A stretch of 64,000 nt of DNA from Tyto alba (Eukaryota; Chordata; Aves; Strigiformes; Tytonidae), in the NCBI RefSeq assembly GCF_018691265.1, contig NW_024881279.1, positions 8,957,243-9,021,242 on the forward strand, read 5' to 3'. A program made the translations under genes and the position numbers. How positions within the stretch are numbered: position 1 is the first letter of the stretch; the number at the start of each line of letters is the position of its first letter. The notes below the pieces were generated by a model that saw only the letters and a list, made by a program, of their open reading frames with translations, did not search any database and was not told the origin of the DNA. Below are positions 1 through 14,398 of this stretch, piece after piece.

Positions 1-3000
1 TGCGTATGGGCTAAGTCTGTGAGTTTTGTCCCAGTGCCACAATTGACACGATGGCGGGTGGCAGACAAGGAAACTGGGGGGTGCGGGGGGGCAGTGGTGT
101 GTAATTTGTCTGGTATGAAAACACTTGATGGTGTTTGTTTTGTGTAAAGAGCATTTGCAGGGAAGGGCAGGACCAAGTGCAGCTCAGCAGGGATTGCGAG
201 GCTGCAAGATGGCATGCTATTCCCGTGTCTCATTATGCACTGGACAAGTGTAAGAAAGAACCAGTAAACCCAGAACAGAGTCCAAGCAGCAATAACCTGG
301 GACTCCAGCATGGGTTCAGTTCTCAGTTCTCTTAGGAAATCCATAGTTTCAAAATCAACTTTTTTAATCCCTAATAGCAACAGACTCATGAGAGATTATA
401 ATTGTTGATTCTGGTGATATTACTCAAGTGGCATATAGAGAGAAAGAGAGAGAGCCTGGAGCCCTGAGTCACAGCTTTTTAAATCATGCCCAATCAAAAG
501 CATTAGGAAAGCATTGTGTCAAAGTCTTTCAATCATTTGTGCTCTGGGTTACTAAAAACAAGCCTTTGTGTACTCAAAAGTCACCAGTATTTCCATGCCC
601 CACACAAATGTGCTGAGGTAGAAGAGGCTGTCATTTAATTTTTGTCTTCACAGTAAGAGTTGGTTCATGGAGCTCATGTGGCTAAATATTAATATCCATA
701 TGCCTAGTGTAAGCACAGACATATAACAAATAGGTTTGCACTGCTAGTAATCTCTTGGTAAATACTGGATGCTTTTCCAAAGGTTAATTCTATTGCCTAA
801 GAAAAAGCATGGTGTTTTAGTGTGGGAGTTGCTAGGTGAAAATATGTACTTTGCTGATGCCTGTGATTCTGCTGTCCTGTCTGATGAAGAGATGGGTAGC
901 TCTGCAGGACACTGCACCTAACCCTGTGAGATGTGGTACACGGCACTGTACACAGTGCAGGAGGCAAAGCCTGTCCCAGGAGATGCCCATCTGGCCCAGA
1001 AGGATAAAGGCTGTGTACTGGGAGGCAGCAGGAATAGAAGTCAGGGCTTGGGGATGTTTTCTTCTAGTTTCCTTTAGAAATGATAGGTTGGATCCTCCAG
1101 TTCTTTAAGTTCTGCTACTGGTCTCCAAGATCAGCCCTTTGTTGCATGATACGTGAGACTCTTCTGAGAATGTGGCCCATCAAAAAGAGAAGAAACATGA
1201 TGAAGAGGAAAAGCAGACACTGCGTTTTCTAAATGAGGTTCCCTATGTTCACTCTCTGTCTCTGGGCAGGGTACATTAATCTCTCACATTCATCAGGTGG
1301 CACATTAAGAGGCCCTGGGAGAGCACAGCCTGGCAGGAGCATACTGTTCCCGAGTGGGCAGGGGGCTGTGGCTTGGTGATGACAATTTTTTCCCTCTTTT
1401 TATTTATTTTTTTTTTTTAAGCAATTCTGCTTTCAATTTCACATGCAAACTATACCTGCCAGGAAGGAAATTAAATAGCCTGTTGAGAAGAGAAGAAAAT
1501 GAAGGGCTATTTTAAATCACATTTTTAAATGTGATTGTTCTGATAATTTTTTCTTAGCCCTTGAGTCATAGATAGCTACAGATATGCTGGAGTTTCCCCT
1601 GAGCCTGAAAATAGGCTAAGACTGATAATAATAAAATAATTCTTTATACTTTAATTTCATCTTGCTTCAAATGCCATTCTGCACAAAGTGGGGATCTTAC
1701 ATTATTTTACCAGGAAAGTGCCCCCTAATTCTGGCCCTGGATAGAAACAGATCATCCCTTATGTGGCCTGGTTTTGTCCAAGCAGGTCAAGAAGCCACCT
1801 GAGGTTGATTCATGTATGTGCTACTCTGCATTCATTGTCCACCCTTGACTGCTCTGGGGGCACAGGGAGGAAAATTCTTTGTGCCCCTCCTGTTCCCAGG
1901 AGACACAGATGGGGAGGAAGGGCTGCTGCCTGCAGTCGGAGCCCTGCCTGTGCTGCCTTTAGAAATACTGAAAGGATTGGGTCTGTGTATAATTTACTCT
2001 TATGCGGGGAAAGGCGTATTTGCATTCCTTGATTCTGTGCATCATGCTTCAGCTATGGCAGCCTGAACCACAGCTTTCATTTGCTGTTTGCTTTTTCTGG
2101 GCTGTGAAAGAGGATTGATCCCCTGATTTAGCCACCTTAGTAGTCTGCCTAAAATGGTGTAAAAGCCTCTTATGCCTGGGTGCGAGCGGGAGAGGTGGAG
2201 GAGGAACCACTAGTTAAGGTAGTGCTTGTGTTCAGAGATTTCCTATTCAGGAGCCGAGTCATAGGTTTGCTGCTCTGCTCCTGGGTTCTGCTTTCACCTA
2301 CGCTCAGCAGCCTCTCTTCAGGGCACATCATGGCAACACCCACCAATTCAAAAGTCCAGAACAAAAAACGCTCCTCAATGACCTACACATCTTCAACAAG
2401 TGTTTAAAAGACTGAAGGGACCAATGGCTCTAGTCGGACCTGAGCTGCATCTTGAAGGCTTCACAATTTCTACAGAACCTGTCAAATCTCAATGAGAATC
2501 TAGCATTCAAAAGATTCAGTCACTGCAGGCTGACTAGAACAGTAAGCCCTAAAGGATGTTCAGTAACAGGCACAGCTCAGGGCGTTGGATTTTTAATCAT
2601 TTCTCTTTATGTTTGACAGCTGCAGCAGCACACATCTTGCTGCATTGTTCATGGGTGGGAGAGGTCTTGCTTGCACTGCTGCTCACACCACTGAGGAGCA
2701 TATGGGAAAGCACTGCTGGAGACGATGCTCTAGCAAGGAGGAGAGCATCATACTGTCAGCAACCCGTTTCTGTAACGGGGGAAGAATAGGTTCAACTCAC
2801 TGTTTCAAACTTTTGTGTCACCAAGGAACTCAGGTCCTTTATTTATTATTTGTATTACAGTAGCACCTAGAGTCCCCAAGTTGCTAGGGTTTGTAGAGCA
2901 TTTTGTAGGAGACAGCTACTACTCCTATATCATTATAAGATGAAAAAAAGGGTGGGAAAGGAAGAAAAGTGACTTGACTGAGGTGCTACAGAGGCTGGTA

Positions 3001-6000
3001 ACAGAATGGAAAGTAAAGCTCTAACTCTCTCAGGGGACACTTGTGCTCTCAAGTACTGAGGTCACCACATTTCAAGAAGCTACAGTGCCCTTAGCTATAA
3101 GAAATGGTTGTCTGCTCACTTTGAGCCCTTCTTCAGCAGTGGTGTAAGCTAATCCATTCTATTTCACATTGCAATGAATTAAGTCTATTATCATGACCTG
3201 GCTGAGGGTTGGTGGCATCTTCAAATGTGCTTACTTGACCATCTGTGATGAACTGGCCTCTCAAGTATGAGCCCAATTCAGTGGCTGCGCTGAAAAATTT
3301 GTCTGTCATTTTAGTTTGAAAATTTTCTTGTTCATTTCTGCTTTGACTACAGAATAGCCAACTTTCTTCACTCCAGTTTTAACATGCTAAAACCCTGCCA
3401 GTTTCTTTGGTCAGAAAAATATGCATTTATTGAACACAGTGTAGAACTGCTTCAGAAGTAACACCTCTGTATGAAGTAAGTATGTATGCACTTCCTGGTA
3501 ATGTGGACCAAAACAGCTTTCTGCTTCTCCCATCAGGTGCAAAACTGGCATTGACAGTCTTAGGAGGTGGAATGGGACCTAAATGTATATTTTGATGCAT
3601 TTGCTACAGCTCCTCTGAAATTCTACTGGCATTTATAGTAATAATAGCTTTGTTTCTGATGAAAGAGGTTTTGATGTTATAAAACTGCAATCTCTGCCTT
3701 TCAAAAGCAACACTTGAAAACTGTGCAGCTTCTTCTTCTTTCTTGAAGTTTCAGAACCTTTATTGGAAATATGAGCTGTAATTTCACTGATTTCCTTCTT
3801 TAAAATATGTTTTAAAGGGAAATAGACCTCAGCACATTCTGTAGTTATTCAAAAGAATACAGAACTGGCAGTACTACAGTTTGAATGTTATCTAAAAACC
3901 TGACAAAAATAGGAATAATAGGTGCAAAGTCTCTATTTATTTAGCCTCAGCCACCATCAGTGCTGAATTTATCCTTGCAGCATCCTTATGCAATGCTGAT
4001 AAAGAGCCTCACTGTTTTGAGACTTGGTCACTTGAGCACAAGGGTCCTGCCCATGGTCACACCAGGGTCCTGCAGAAAACTGGAAGACATCATGATATTC
4101 CTGTCATACCCCAGCAGAAGGATGAAACCTGCAAAAGATATTGTCTGATCAGACATTTTTCCCCATCATTTTGTGTCAGTATTGTTCAGAACAAGTTCAT
4201 TAAATGCATCCTTACAGTGTTTAGCTCTCTGTTCTCTACCCATTACACCCTTGTCTGCTTTCATGATCCTGACTAATGCAAAGTCAGCAGTGATGAGGAG
4301 AGCCCTAATAACTCTGCCATCCCCTTAAGTGCAGCACAGTGCTCCTGTTGTTGTTAGACAGACCAGCAGCACTTGTCAAGCCCCCCTCACCAAGCCCTCC
4401 ATGGCTGACAGGCATTTTGGTGAAGCTTTTTCATTTTTGCCTTCTTACAGGTATTTTCACTGTAGAGTTGCTCAGTGACGATACTTTTCTTCATTGTCAT
4501 GAGAAGTGGTAGCAGGAGAAAAGAGATGTTTTTATTCCGGACTGATTTGTAGACCTTTCAAATGAAGGTGGATGCTGGGCATCCTGGAGCTATTGACTAT
4601 GCTGTGGCTTTGCTCAGATAACTGAGCTGGAATCTCCTCCCAGATTGGAGACCTCTCTGCCAAGGGAGTGATCTCCTGGAACACTTACATGGTTCTCCAA
4701 ACCAGGCAGAGTTAATGCAAATACATTTGGTGTAAATGCCAAAACATTCAGGTCCTATTTCACAAGGAGCAACAGTTGATCCTTTTCTTTCATATTTTCT
4801 CTTCAAGGGAGAATTCTGAGTCCTTTAACTGTTTAACCATCTTGTTGCAGCCTAGACTAGAGAAATTTGAAAGGATCAACCCCAACATTAGCCCATTTCT
4901 AATTAGTCTTGTTTCCATAGCGACTTGGTGGGGGTTATTAGCATCAACATGGCAAACTGATGGAACTGTACAACTTCTTTTGCAGCTGGGCAACGTAGAA
5001 AGCAAATTCTGCATTGAATCATGCTTGTAGGGTAGATATTCAAATCATAGCCATTGTATGCTCAGGAAAATGACTGTCATTCCTTACACACAGTGTTTCA
5101 CTTTAAGAGGAAGATGGGGGGTGGGAGGGATTGCAGAGAAATGTTAGGTTTTCCTCTTTTTCCTATCTGAGGCATTAAGATGAATGTTAAAATGCAAAAG
5201 AGCTAAAGAAATTCAGATACTTTATTTAAACTAGAAAAAGGAATAGAGAAGTAACCAAACCTGAAGCAGTCAGTACTGGATGTGGACTCTGCCTCCTTTA
5301 TTTTCATATACTGAAGAGCTGGGATATTCCCAAGGACTTTCTCATGAGGAACATGGAAATGTGCAGAAAGTGGCTTCCATCCTTTATTGATACTTCTTTT
5401 TTACTACAAGGAGTTGAAGTGTGTGTATTTTTGATCTTGAATGTTGTCATGGTTACAGGACTACTTGGATGCTGCTTTTTGCACCCCATGAAGGCTGTTG
5501 TGCTCGGTGTGTGGTGGAGCGGCTGCCTGCCAGTGGGTGCAGTTTGGGGCTGGAGATGATGAGGATCATCCCGCCTTGGGCTGGGAACAGCCAAACCTGG
5601 AGCAGGGATTCCTCGGGATGGATTTCAGTCCTGGGAGGAGGGATGGAAATTGTGACCACACTCCTACCACTCTTACAAATGCCTACTAGGTAATGCTCAT
5701 GAAATATCTACTCATTCCCCAATTATATCTAGCCTTGAATATTTCTGCATAAGCTGCTTTTTCAGCTGGTCCATTTAATTAAAAGCCTCATTCCTGTGGA
5801 TTCCAGGAATGTGGTTTTTTTTCAGCATAGACTTCATTTTAAGCCATAGTCCAAAACACTGTACAAAGCAAAGCTGCATGAAGGAGAAAATGCTGGTGCT
5901 GATCTCCATAATGTCAGTTCTGTTTGTGCATCTTATGGAGTATTTTGCATCTGCCTGCAAAATCAAGTGGTAGATGTACTGTAGAAGATGTTGACTTTTC

Positions 6001-6571
6001 ACTGAAAACCAGAAAATGAAATATTTTTGGCTGAGCAACCCCCTCTGCACCCCACATCTTTTTTTTGTGTGTTTTTAGCCAGAGGATTTTCAGATTTCCA
6101 AACTTATACAAAGGCAGCATTAGGAAGAAAGTTATTTTTTATCAAACTCAGACAGGCAGAAAACACCAATTTTCTGAGAGGATTTTTCAATGAAAGGTTG
6201 CAATTTTCTGTCAAAGGCATCTTTATTCTTTTACCAACTACACAAAAATGTCATGTCTTAGGTCTTGCAGCACTTTCCCCCACACATAGTGCAAATGAAG
6301 ACTCACAGGATATTAAACTTTTCATTAGTTTTAAAACTACTTTGGGGTGGAATAAGGACACTTGTGAGCAAAAGACAGTACTGTATGTTGGAAACAAGCA
6401 GATTTGCGCTTTTTCACACTAAGCTGATACATGGCTTTGTGCAAATGACTGTCTGAAATGCTTTCTCTCCTTTTACTCTATGTAGAGTGTCAAGTTGTTT
6501 GGATGCAGATGTCTGTACCAAACCAGGAGCACTGTATGGTCTGAAGACATGTTTTGTGTTCATGATAATCT

Positions 6572-6590
6572 GGGGGGGGGGGGGGCGGGG
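6572..6590 (+). repeat. Poly(G) run
   Basis: Fourteen G in a row, one C, then four more G, followed by seven A. It is a homopolymer tract able in principle to form a G-quadruplex. It lies about 12 kb upstream of GRIA1. Confidence 0.9.
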
Positions 6591-9500
6591 AAAAAAATAG
6601 CATAAATGAACAGGAGGGGAAAACAAATGGATGAATAAAGCAGTATTTTCTGGAAGTTGATAAAGTTTGAAGCAGTGAGATTAGTCAGTGAATACACGTT
6701 AATGCACAAGTACCATATTGACTCGCCACTTGAAGTCAGAAAAATGTGGGTGGAAGTAGATGGGAACAAGTGGGGTGCCCTGTTTTGATGGACAGGCTTA
6801 AGTATGACCGTAAAATCAACAGACAGCAGCAGGGAGATAGTTGAGCCTCCCACTCCTAACTCACCTTTCCTAAAGATATAGGCTTGTCCAAGTGCCTGGT
6901 AACTAATTGGTGCCCAGGTGGGAATGGGCCCAATTCCTTTGTCACCTATGCCGCTTTGATGTTGAAGGAGAATTGAGTCTAATAATTGTGGACTGGAATT
7001 TGTCACAGTCACTTAGATGAAAAAATCCAAATCTGATTATGGTTAAAATAGCAGATGTCCTGAATTCCTCTCCAAAAGCGGCACTGGACGTGTGACAAAT
7101 GTTTTGTGGGGTAATTAAAATGGCTTTGTCCTACTTGATAACCTCCCAGTGACTCTGCCTGTAACAGCAGGTAAAAGAATGAGCACAGTTTGCTGCCAGT
7201 GAGATCTTTTCACCCTGGTTCTTCCCATCATAGCTGCAGCCCCAGACTGAGAAGAGCCAAATGGAGGAAGGAGAGGAGTGGTTTTCTTCATCTCCATGTG
7301 CTGGGGATCCCCTTGCAGTGGCAGCAAGTTGGCATGTGGCCATAGACATCGGGGCTCCATTTCCATCCGTGCTGCTAGTACAGCCTGATCTAGGGCCAAC
7401 CACTCCTCTGCCAGAGCTGTCCCTGTACATGTCCCTGGGTGAAAGGTGTTTTGCTGCAAAGGGTTGTTATCAGTGCAGGGATCAGTGAAGAGGACGAGAG
7501 GATGTGAGTGATAGGTTGCCTTTGCAGATAATTGAAAGCATGTCAGAAATAGAAGCAGTATTTAAATCGAGAGTCTTTGAGATTCTTTTCCACCTGGTGA
7601 GCCTGGGAGTTACGGGAGGCTGTCACATGGTGGAGAATTAACAATTCTGATGAGAGATGCTGCCAATTTGAATTGCTTATTTGGAGACCAGGATAGGAGG
7701 GGTGTCCATTAGCCTGTCTCAGGGATTTCCTATGTCTGCTTCTGAGTTGTCATTAAAGGAGCAAAACAGCTGAAGAAATGTGTTCAGAGTGCAAATACTG
7801 GTATATGCCACCCAAAAGACCTATTTTTTTTAAAACTTGAGCTGATCTTATTACTATAAAGTGCTATCGGACTAGCTTATACTGCTCTGTGCATGGAGCT
7901 GCAGGTGAGACAGTAATGAGGACAACAACTGCAAACCACTTTCTCGAAGGGCTGTGGCCTGTATGAGGACCAGGGAGCACCTTCTCTGTGATTCCAGGGT
8001 GCATTCCCTTCTCCATAGTGTTCACAAAAAAGCTGCCACAGGGGAAGAAATAGAAGCTGAGCATTGTACTGCAAAACATCAGCCCCAGAGGTCTCTTGGG
8101 ACTCCTACTTCCAACAGGAATCTTTTACAGTTGCCATAAAGGTATAGTTGGAGGTAAAAAGGTCATATACTCCAAATAGTTGAGTCGTTAAGGCATGTCC
8201 CCTTGTCTTCCTTCAGGACTAGACAAGCCAGCAACAAGGGGAGGTCTTGCTTGGGTTTCCCATCTCTCCAGGGCAGAAGTTACTGTTTGCCTTCCCTTCC
8301 CTACCCATGACAGAACAATCTTGAAGCAGTGCAAGGATGTCTGAGAAGCTGCTGGGGGATCTATGTATGTGTGAACCTTGCTGTGGAAGCTCAAAGCTTC
8401 TCCAGAATTAGAGAGTTCATCGATTCCCTGTGTTGTCTTGTGATACATGTACATGTGACTGTGGAGAGTATCTTTGGACCACTTCTAATGACTAGTGCAT
8501 GGGAAAGAGTCCCACTATATGTGTTCATCTGTGCAGCCCTCAAAGTCTTGTTGCCTGACATTTTTAAAACTGCCTGGGGGATTTTTATGTGCAATTCCCA
8601 TTAATTAAAATTAACAAATACCAATGGGCATCTAAATCCCCTATGGGATTTTGAGAACTAGAACAGTGTTCTCTGCCAGATAGAGAGGTCTATTCAGTAT
8701 TGCTCCCTTGAGCTCAAATTTTCCCTTGGGTTTGCTTGCACATTCCTAACGAGATTGAAGATTTCTCTGGAACAACCCCCGCTCTTTTATAGTGCTGTAG
8801 TCACACAAAATAAATATGAAGTGAGCTGATTATATTCCAGGAGCTACGAGACACCACGTGTAAGATCTAAAGTGAACTGACCTTTCCACTCCCAGGTGGA
8901 CAGCTCTGACCTTTTGTGATGCTGATGAGAAGCGTGGAAGAAATCATGATTAGGGGAAAATCGTGCTTTATTAACATAGTCAGAGCACAAAGCACTCATC
9001 ATCTAAAGACCTGCCTCTAGGTGGTGGGACACAAGAAAGAAAACCAAGATGTATGTCCATGTTGTGCTCTCATTATAACACTAATGGGAACAGGACAGGA
9101 GAGCTAAGAGGACAGCAGAGATGCATAATGGGGAATTATGCTTTGCTGTAGAGGCTTTCTTGTGGTGACAGTTACAGCAACAGCAGACCAGGTTTCTACT
9201 GGCTCAAAGCCTGTTTATAATGTTATTTTACAAGAGTGATATTATTTGGCAGAGGAAGGCGGGAAGTCCTGGTAAGTGCAGTAACACCCAGTTGAGTTTG
9301 CTGGGTTTAGCGTTGCTACAAGGTACCAAGGAGCTGTTAATGAGTAGGGATATTTTTTGGGGCATCTGTTTTTGTCACAGAAACTGTGAGGCACAGACAC
9401 TCCCCTTTGCAGGTTTGAGGGGAGAAGGGGAGCAAGAAGGGTTTTTTCTTGTACAGCAAACATAGGTTTAGAAAGTGAGGAGGCTGGTGGGAGGGGAGAA

Positions 9501-11599
9501 AGGAGGGGGGGGTGTAGAACAAGCAAGCACATATTATATTCCAACTGTTTCCACGGTGACATTTCATAATCACAACTCTTGGGGGAAAACGTTTCATTGC
9601 AAAAGCTGGAGGAGGCAGGATGGCTTTGTGGATGCAGACAGAGAGGGATAGCTCTCCCAGCACCTGTGGCTCACCATCCGGAGGACTTGGAAGCAGGGGC
9701 CAGCCACACTCATCGGGCTGTAGCACAAGCCCTGGGCAAGGAATTGAAATGCATAGCAATCATCTCCTTCCTTTTATTTCAAGGATGAATATTTATAAAT
9801 AAATATGATATCATCACACTAGATAGGAAGTCTAAATATCTTCAGTTTCTTGGCAAGAATGAAGAAAAGAGAGATGTATGTAGAAAAGAACCCTTAAGAT
9901 GTGCATAGCAAAGCTTAGTCAAATAGCTGAAAGCAGCCTGTAGGTAATGAATTAGGTCACCAGGTCTTTGCATTCCACACTGTCTCTCTCTTTACTCTCA
10001 GTCCTGGAGTTGTAGCATGCAAGTGAACTTCAAGCAGATGGTAACCTGCATTTTCATCACTAGGGCTGGTTGCACAGTGTCCGGAAGAAACCAGTGGTAT
10101 GTTATCACAAATCGGTGATATATTATTCACTTTACAAAGCAGTACCATGTTCACCTGAATTGCTTCCAAATGTCTGTGGTTCCTTGTGTTGTTTTAGGCA
10201 GTGTACCACTTGCCATCATGCTGCTACAGATGGCAATAGCTCTTGGGGGCTTTCCTATGAGACGTGGGCAGGGGAGGCAAGGGCTGTGACAAGTACACAA
10301 GGCTTTTACGCTTGGGGACTTTCCTTTAGTTCCTGCAGCACAGAGCTACACTGTGGATTTCAGTTCCAGCCCTCCTGCAGGTTCTGTGAGTTTAGGTAAA
10401 TCACTTCCTCTGCCGATGTCTTCAATGGGATAAATGCTCTTTTTCTTATATTACTGACCGTTGGTAGTTGGATGATCGAAACTTTCTGTGGGCAAGGTGA
10501 CATGATACTGTAGGTTGAATGGTGCTGCTTCTGTAGAGCTTAATAGAAGCGTTAGGTTCCTTGAATAACATGACTCAGTACAGCTGCCCGATAGTCCTAG
10601 ACTGTATCTGAAACGACTATACTTAGATGTATATGATTTCTAAAGCAATTACTGCATCTTTATATTCCTGAAAATCTCATTTGCTCTTCTTTTTTCTTTT
10701 TTGTGACTGAAGCAGCACAGCTCAGTGCTTTGTCTGTAGGACTGCATGGAGCTTGCTAATGATTTGCTCTCATCTGATTCCTACTTTCTCTAATTGCAGG
10801 CATTGTTACACCAGGTTGCAAACTTTGTGGTGTGCCAGGTGACACGGTGTTTGTGTGCTCTTCTTTCTGTCTTGGTCCGTTGTTGGGAGTACAAAGAAAG
10901 TCTATCTTTTTGTTTGTAATACAGCACTAATTTGTGCTTGTGATGTACAGAAAGTCTTGGGCAAAAATCTTGATGAGAACAGAAAGCCTCTAAATATGGG
11001 ACACCTCCAGAAACACATAATGTAACAGGGCCTGTATCGTTTTTCTTATCTCTCCCTCCCAGCCTGGAAAACACGATGATTCTTTAAAGATGACATTTGT
11101 TTCAGATTATATCCCTAGCTCTCTGTCATTTCTGCAGTGTCTAAAGGATGAAGAGGAGAAATTATAGATAACCTACAGATCCTCATCCACCCACTAAGCT
11201 TTACAGCTCTTTGCCCAAATAGAGCAGCCTCACAGCGATAGCTCAGCTGAAGATCTTGCAACTGAGTGTCCGTAAAACGCAGTTCCCCTGCACCAGCCCA
11301 TTGCACAGGGCAGAGCAGCTGAATGTGTCCCCTTCCACCTCCAATTAGACATCTGCAGAGCTGGCAGCAATGTCCTCTGGCACGTCATAGTGACTAGCCA
11401 CACTACGGAGCCATGGAGGGCTTAAAAGATCTGACAGAGAAGTGAAAAACTGGGACGTCCCACTGCTACAGACCTCTGCCACACGTTTGTAGAAAATTAC
11501 TTCATGGAACTTAAAACATGTTTTTGGAGCTATAGAAAAGGATCAAAGACACACCTGATGGAGTGCCTCTAGGCCAGGCAGTACTTTGACTGCCTGGAG

Positions 11600-11740
11600 C
11601 TCCTCATTCCCTGTTCATGTCTTCTTTCAGCTAAGTGGTGCCAGTCTTTTCATTCTCCTCTCTTCGGCTCTAATGATTTCCTGTGTCCCATCCTGAAGCC
11701 TTTCTGTGTCTTCTCTGTACTTTCTTCAAGAATGGATGGG
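11600..11740 (-). mobile_element. Possible ancient CR1/L3-like LINE trace, antisense
   Basis: The pyrimidine-rich stretch with AGTCTTTTCATTCTCCTC and later CTTCTCTGTACTTTC resembles, from memory, the antisense of the 3' region of old amniote CR1-type LINEs. The resemblance is weak and the ends are not visible, so this is a tentative call. Confidence 0.25.
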
Positions 11741-13180
11741 TGTTGGATTTCCTGTTTATTCAGAAACTCTGCAAATCTCAGTTTGTTCCTCTTCTTAACT
11801 GAAACTGAAAGCATTTTGTTTTCACATCCATTAAGAATTTTAACAGCTTTTTATATAAAATTACATAATGGTATTTCGTATCACAATGACTTTTTCTTCT
11901 GACAGTATTTTGAGGGAGTTTGGGTTGTTTGGGCAGGGTCCACATGTACAAGTAAAGAAAATCTCTCCCTGTAGACTTTTCACAAGTGTCTATCTTTAGT
12001 CAGTTATCAGCCTTTGTGAAATCCAACCCTTTTAAGACATACAGACTGCTGATGTGTGATACAGCACGCTATGAGCGAGATCGAGACAGTCAGACAGGGT
12101 GGGATTTTGCGTGATTCGATCCAACATAGCAGTTCCTATTTCTCTCCAAGATAAAGCATGGCTAGCAATTAAGGAATGAGAAGTGATGTGAATATCTGTA
12201 TTGATTGCAGAAACTAGTGACAGAAAGACACTAATAATTCTGGTGATTTGTTAGGTTTTCTCTTTTGTGCATAGACTTCCCTATTCCCAGCTGGTAGCAA
12301 GCAACCTGCTACAGTAGGATGTGATGCAAGGACTGGAAATTGATACTTCTTTTCTTGACTCAGTTACTCCAGTTCAAAGCTTTGATTCCTTTGACTATTA
12401 GAAAGGCCAAGATCAGCCACCCTAAAGCACAGCCCACATGTTTGTTTATCTTGCGTGTTAGCAAAGCAGCCCAGGAAACGCTGAGCCAGATGGTAATGAT
12501 GGGATCTTTGCAAGGCTGTTTGAATTGCGGCAATTGCTGCTGCTGCTTTTTGAGTTTTTTCTTCCTAAATCAGCATCCTTTTATCTTCCTCATTTCACGT
12601 TTGTTTTTTGCGCGTCTTGGGTTTGATGCCAGCCATTAAAAATGAGGGTTGATTCATATATCAATATTAAACTGCATAATCACCTCAATCATTATTTGAC
12701 TTCATCCGGAGCATTTACAATGTTTCAGGAACTTTGAGTGAAAGAAAACTTTGTCATGTATATGAACATTTGACTGAACTATTGATAACCAGAATTTCTG
12801 ATTTAGGTTGCATCCCCTGTGTCTGGCTCTTCACGTTAAATAATCCTCTTTCCACATACTTTCAACAATTTTTTTAATACTTACAATTTATTTGTTTTTC
12901 AATTCAACGAGAAAATATCATAACAGCACAATCTGTGGCAATAATCTGGGGGGTGTGTGTGTATTATATTCTCAAACAACAATAGACCTACTGTAAATTT
13001 AATACATTACCAGTAATTTCTGCTTCCTCTGGTGAGGCTTAGAGAAACATAAGGTGCTTTAATAACAAACAGGGATCCACCCACAACCCTGATTTATGTT
13101 TATGACTCAGCAAAGAACGTAAACTGAGACTAGGGCACAGAGTGTTTCTATAAGTAGTTTTAAATCAACCATTCACCAGG

Positions 13181-13199
13181 AAAAAAAAAAAAAAAAAAA
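13181..13199 (+). repeat. Poly(A) tract, 19 A
   Basis: Uninterrupted run of 19 A. No target-site duplication or recognisable retroposed body was found beside it. Confidence 0.9.
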
Positions 13200-14320
13200 G
13201 TTCTAGCAGCATTCACTGTAGGAGGAAGAGAGCAGTTTTTGGGTTGCAGATGGCAAAGTCTTCTTTCAGGGGAGTCAGTAAAGGGGTCAGTCGGGATTCA
13301 TCACATATTGATTCATGGTGTCTCCATGAGTGCTCACGTAGATGTCAACCCAGCGCAGGGTAGTTTGCATCACTATCTGAGGTGTCCCTAGTTGAGCATG
13401 TCAAGCCCATTGGATGGAATCAAACCCATCATCAACAGGCCAGAGGATGATGGGACAAATAACTGTGGAAAATAAAGTTGCAGATCTGAATTTGTCGCAT
13501 TTGATGCTTGTATTGGACTTAGACTGAGTGCCCAGGTTAGATCCTTACCAGACTCCAGTAAAGCCCCTGGCCTTTTCATGCCAAAGGCTTCCCCGTCCAG
13601 CCATGCTGGGCAGCAACAGAGCCCAACTCATGGGAGCCCATGGTTTGCCAGACTGATCGTACCCCATGGGCACTCCAAGCCAAAGCATGGTATCCATTTG
13701 CCAGCTGCTGGTCATGAATTTCCAGCTGAAGGGTGCGCAGTGTTTTCAGTGCCATTCTGATGGGTTTAGGTTCCAGACCATTTACTTAATTATTCCACAG
13801 TGAGAAAGAAGTCATTTCTTATAAATATGGTAATAAGCCAATCAGGATGACAGCAGAAAAACATTCTTGTATACTTTGTGGGAAAAGCTGACGTTTCCCA
13901 GTTTCAGTTTGCATCAGTCTTCCTCCATCAGCAGTCAGTAAATCAAGAAGCATTATGTGGTGACCTTAAAACACCAGCCCCCAGAGGGTTTGTATCAGTC
14001 AGGACCTGCTTGGAGCGGTCCTCATATCAGGTGTTGTCCCTGTCCCACATCCTCGCATTTTAGCGCACACTGGAAAAGGGTGAAACTCATGTTTCCTTTA
14101 ACTTCAAGTTGCTTCTGGAATGTCAAAGCTTTCCATTCGATGACTCCAGCTGCCATGTAAAGGAGAGAGGTGCCATAGACATCTCAGGCCTGACTCACTA
14201 ATGGGGGGAGAAATTTCCACCTATTATCAAACTTTGATGAAGCTCCCTTTGTAAAAGAGATTTTACCAAAAATTATTTGGCAGCTAAAGTTTATAGATGT
14301 TGCTTTTCAGTGGTGGAAAC

Positions 14321-14398
14321 AATACTTTCCAGGTTTAAAGGACTGAAGCAAGTGTGAATAATACCTTCCAGGTTTAAAAGATTGAAGCAAGTGTCTGA
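14321..14398 (+). repeat. 39-bp tandem duplication
   Basis: Two adjacent copies of a 39-bp unit, 14,321-14,359 and 14,360-14,398, both containing CTTCCAGGTTTAAA or a one-base variant (the first copy has TTTCC) followed by GAAGCAAGTGT. They differ at only a few positions, mostly transitions, so the duplication is fairly recent. It lies in non-coding flank. Confidence 0.9.

Noticed and set aside
6560..7012. 150-codon antisense open frame
   Set aside because: No domain; it ends in a proline run coded by the G-run, and nothing supports transcription.
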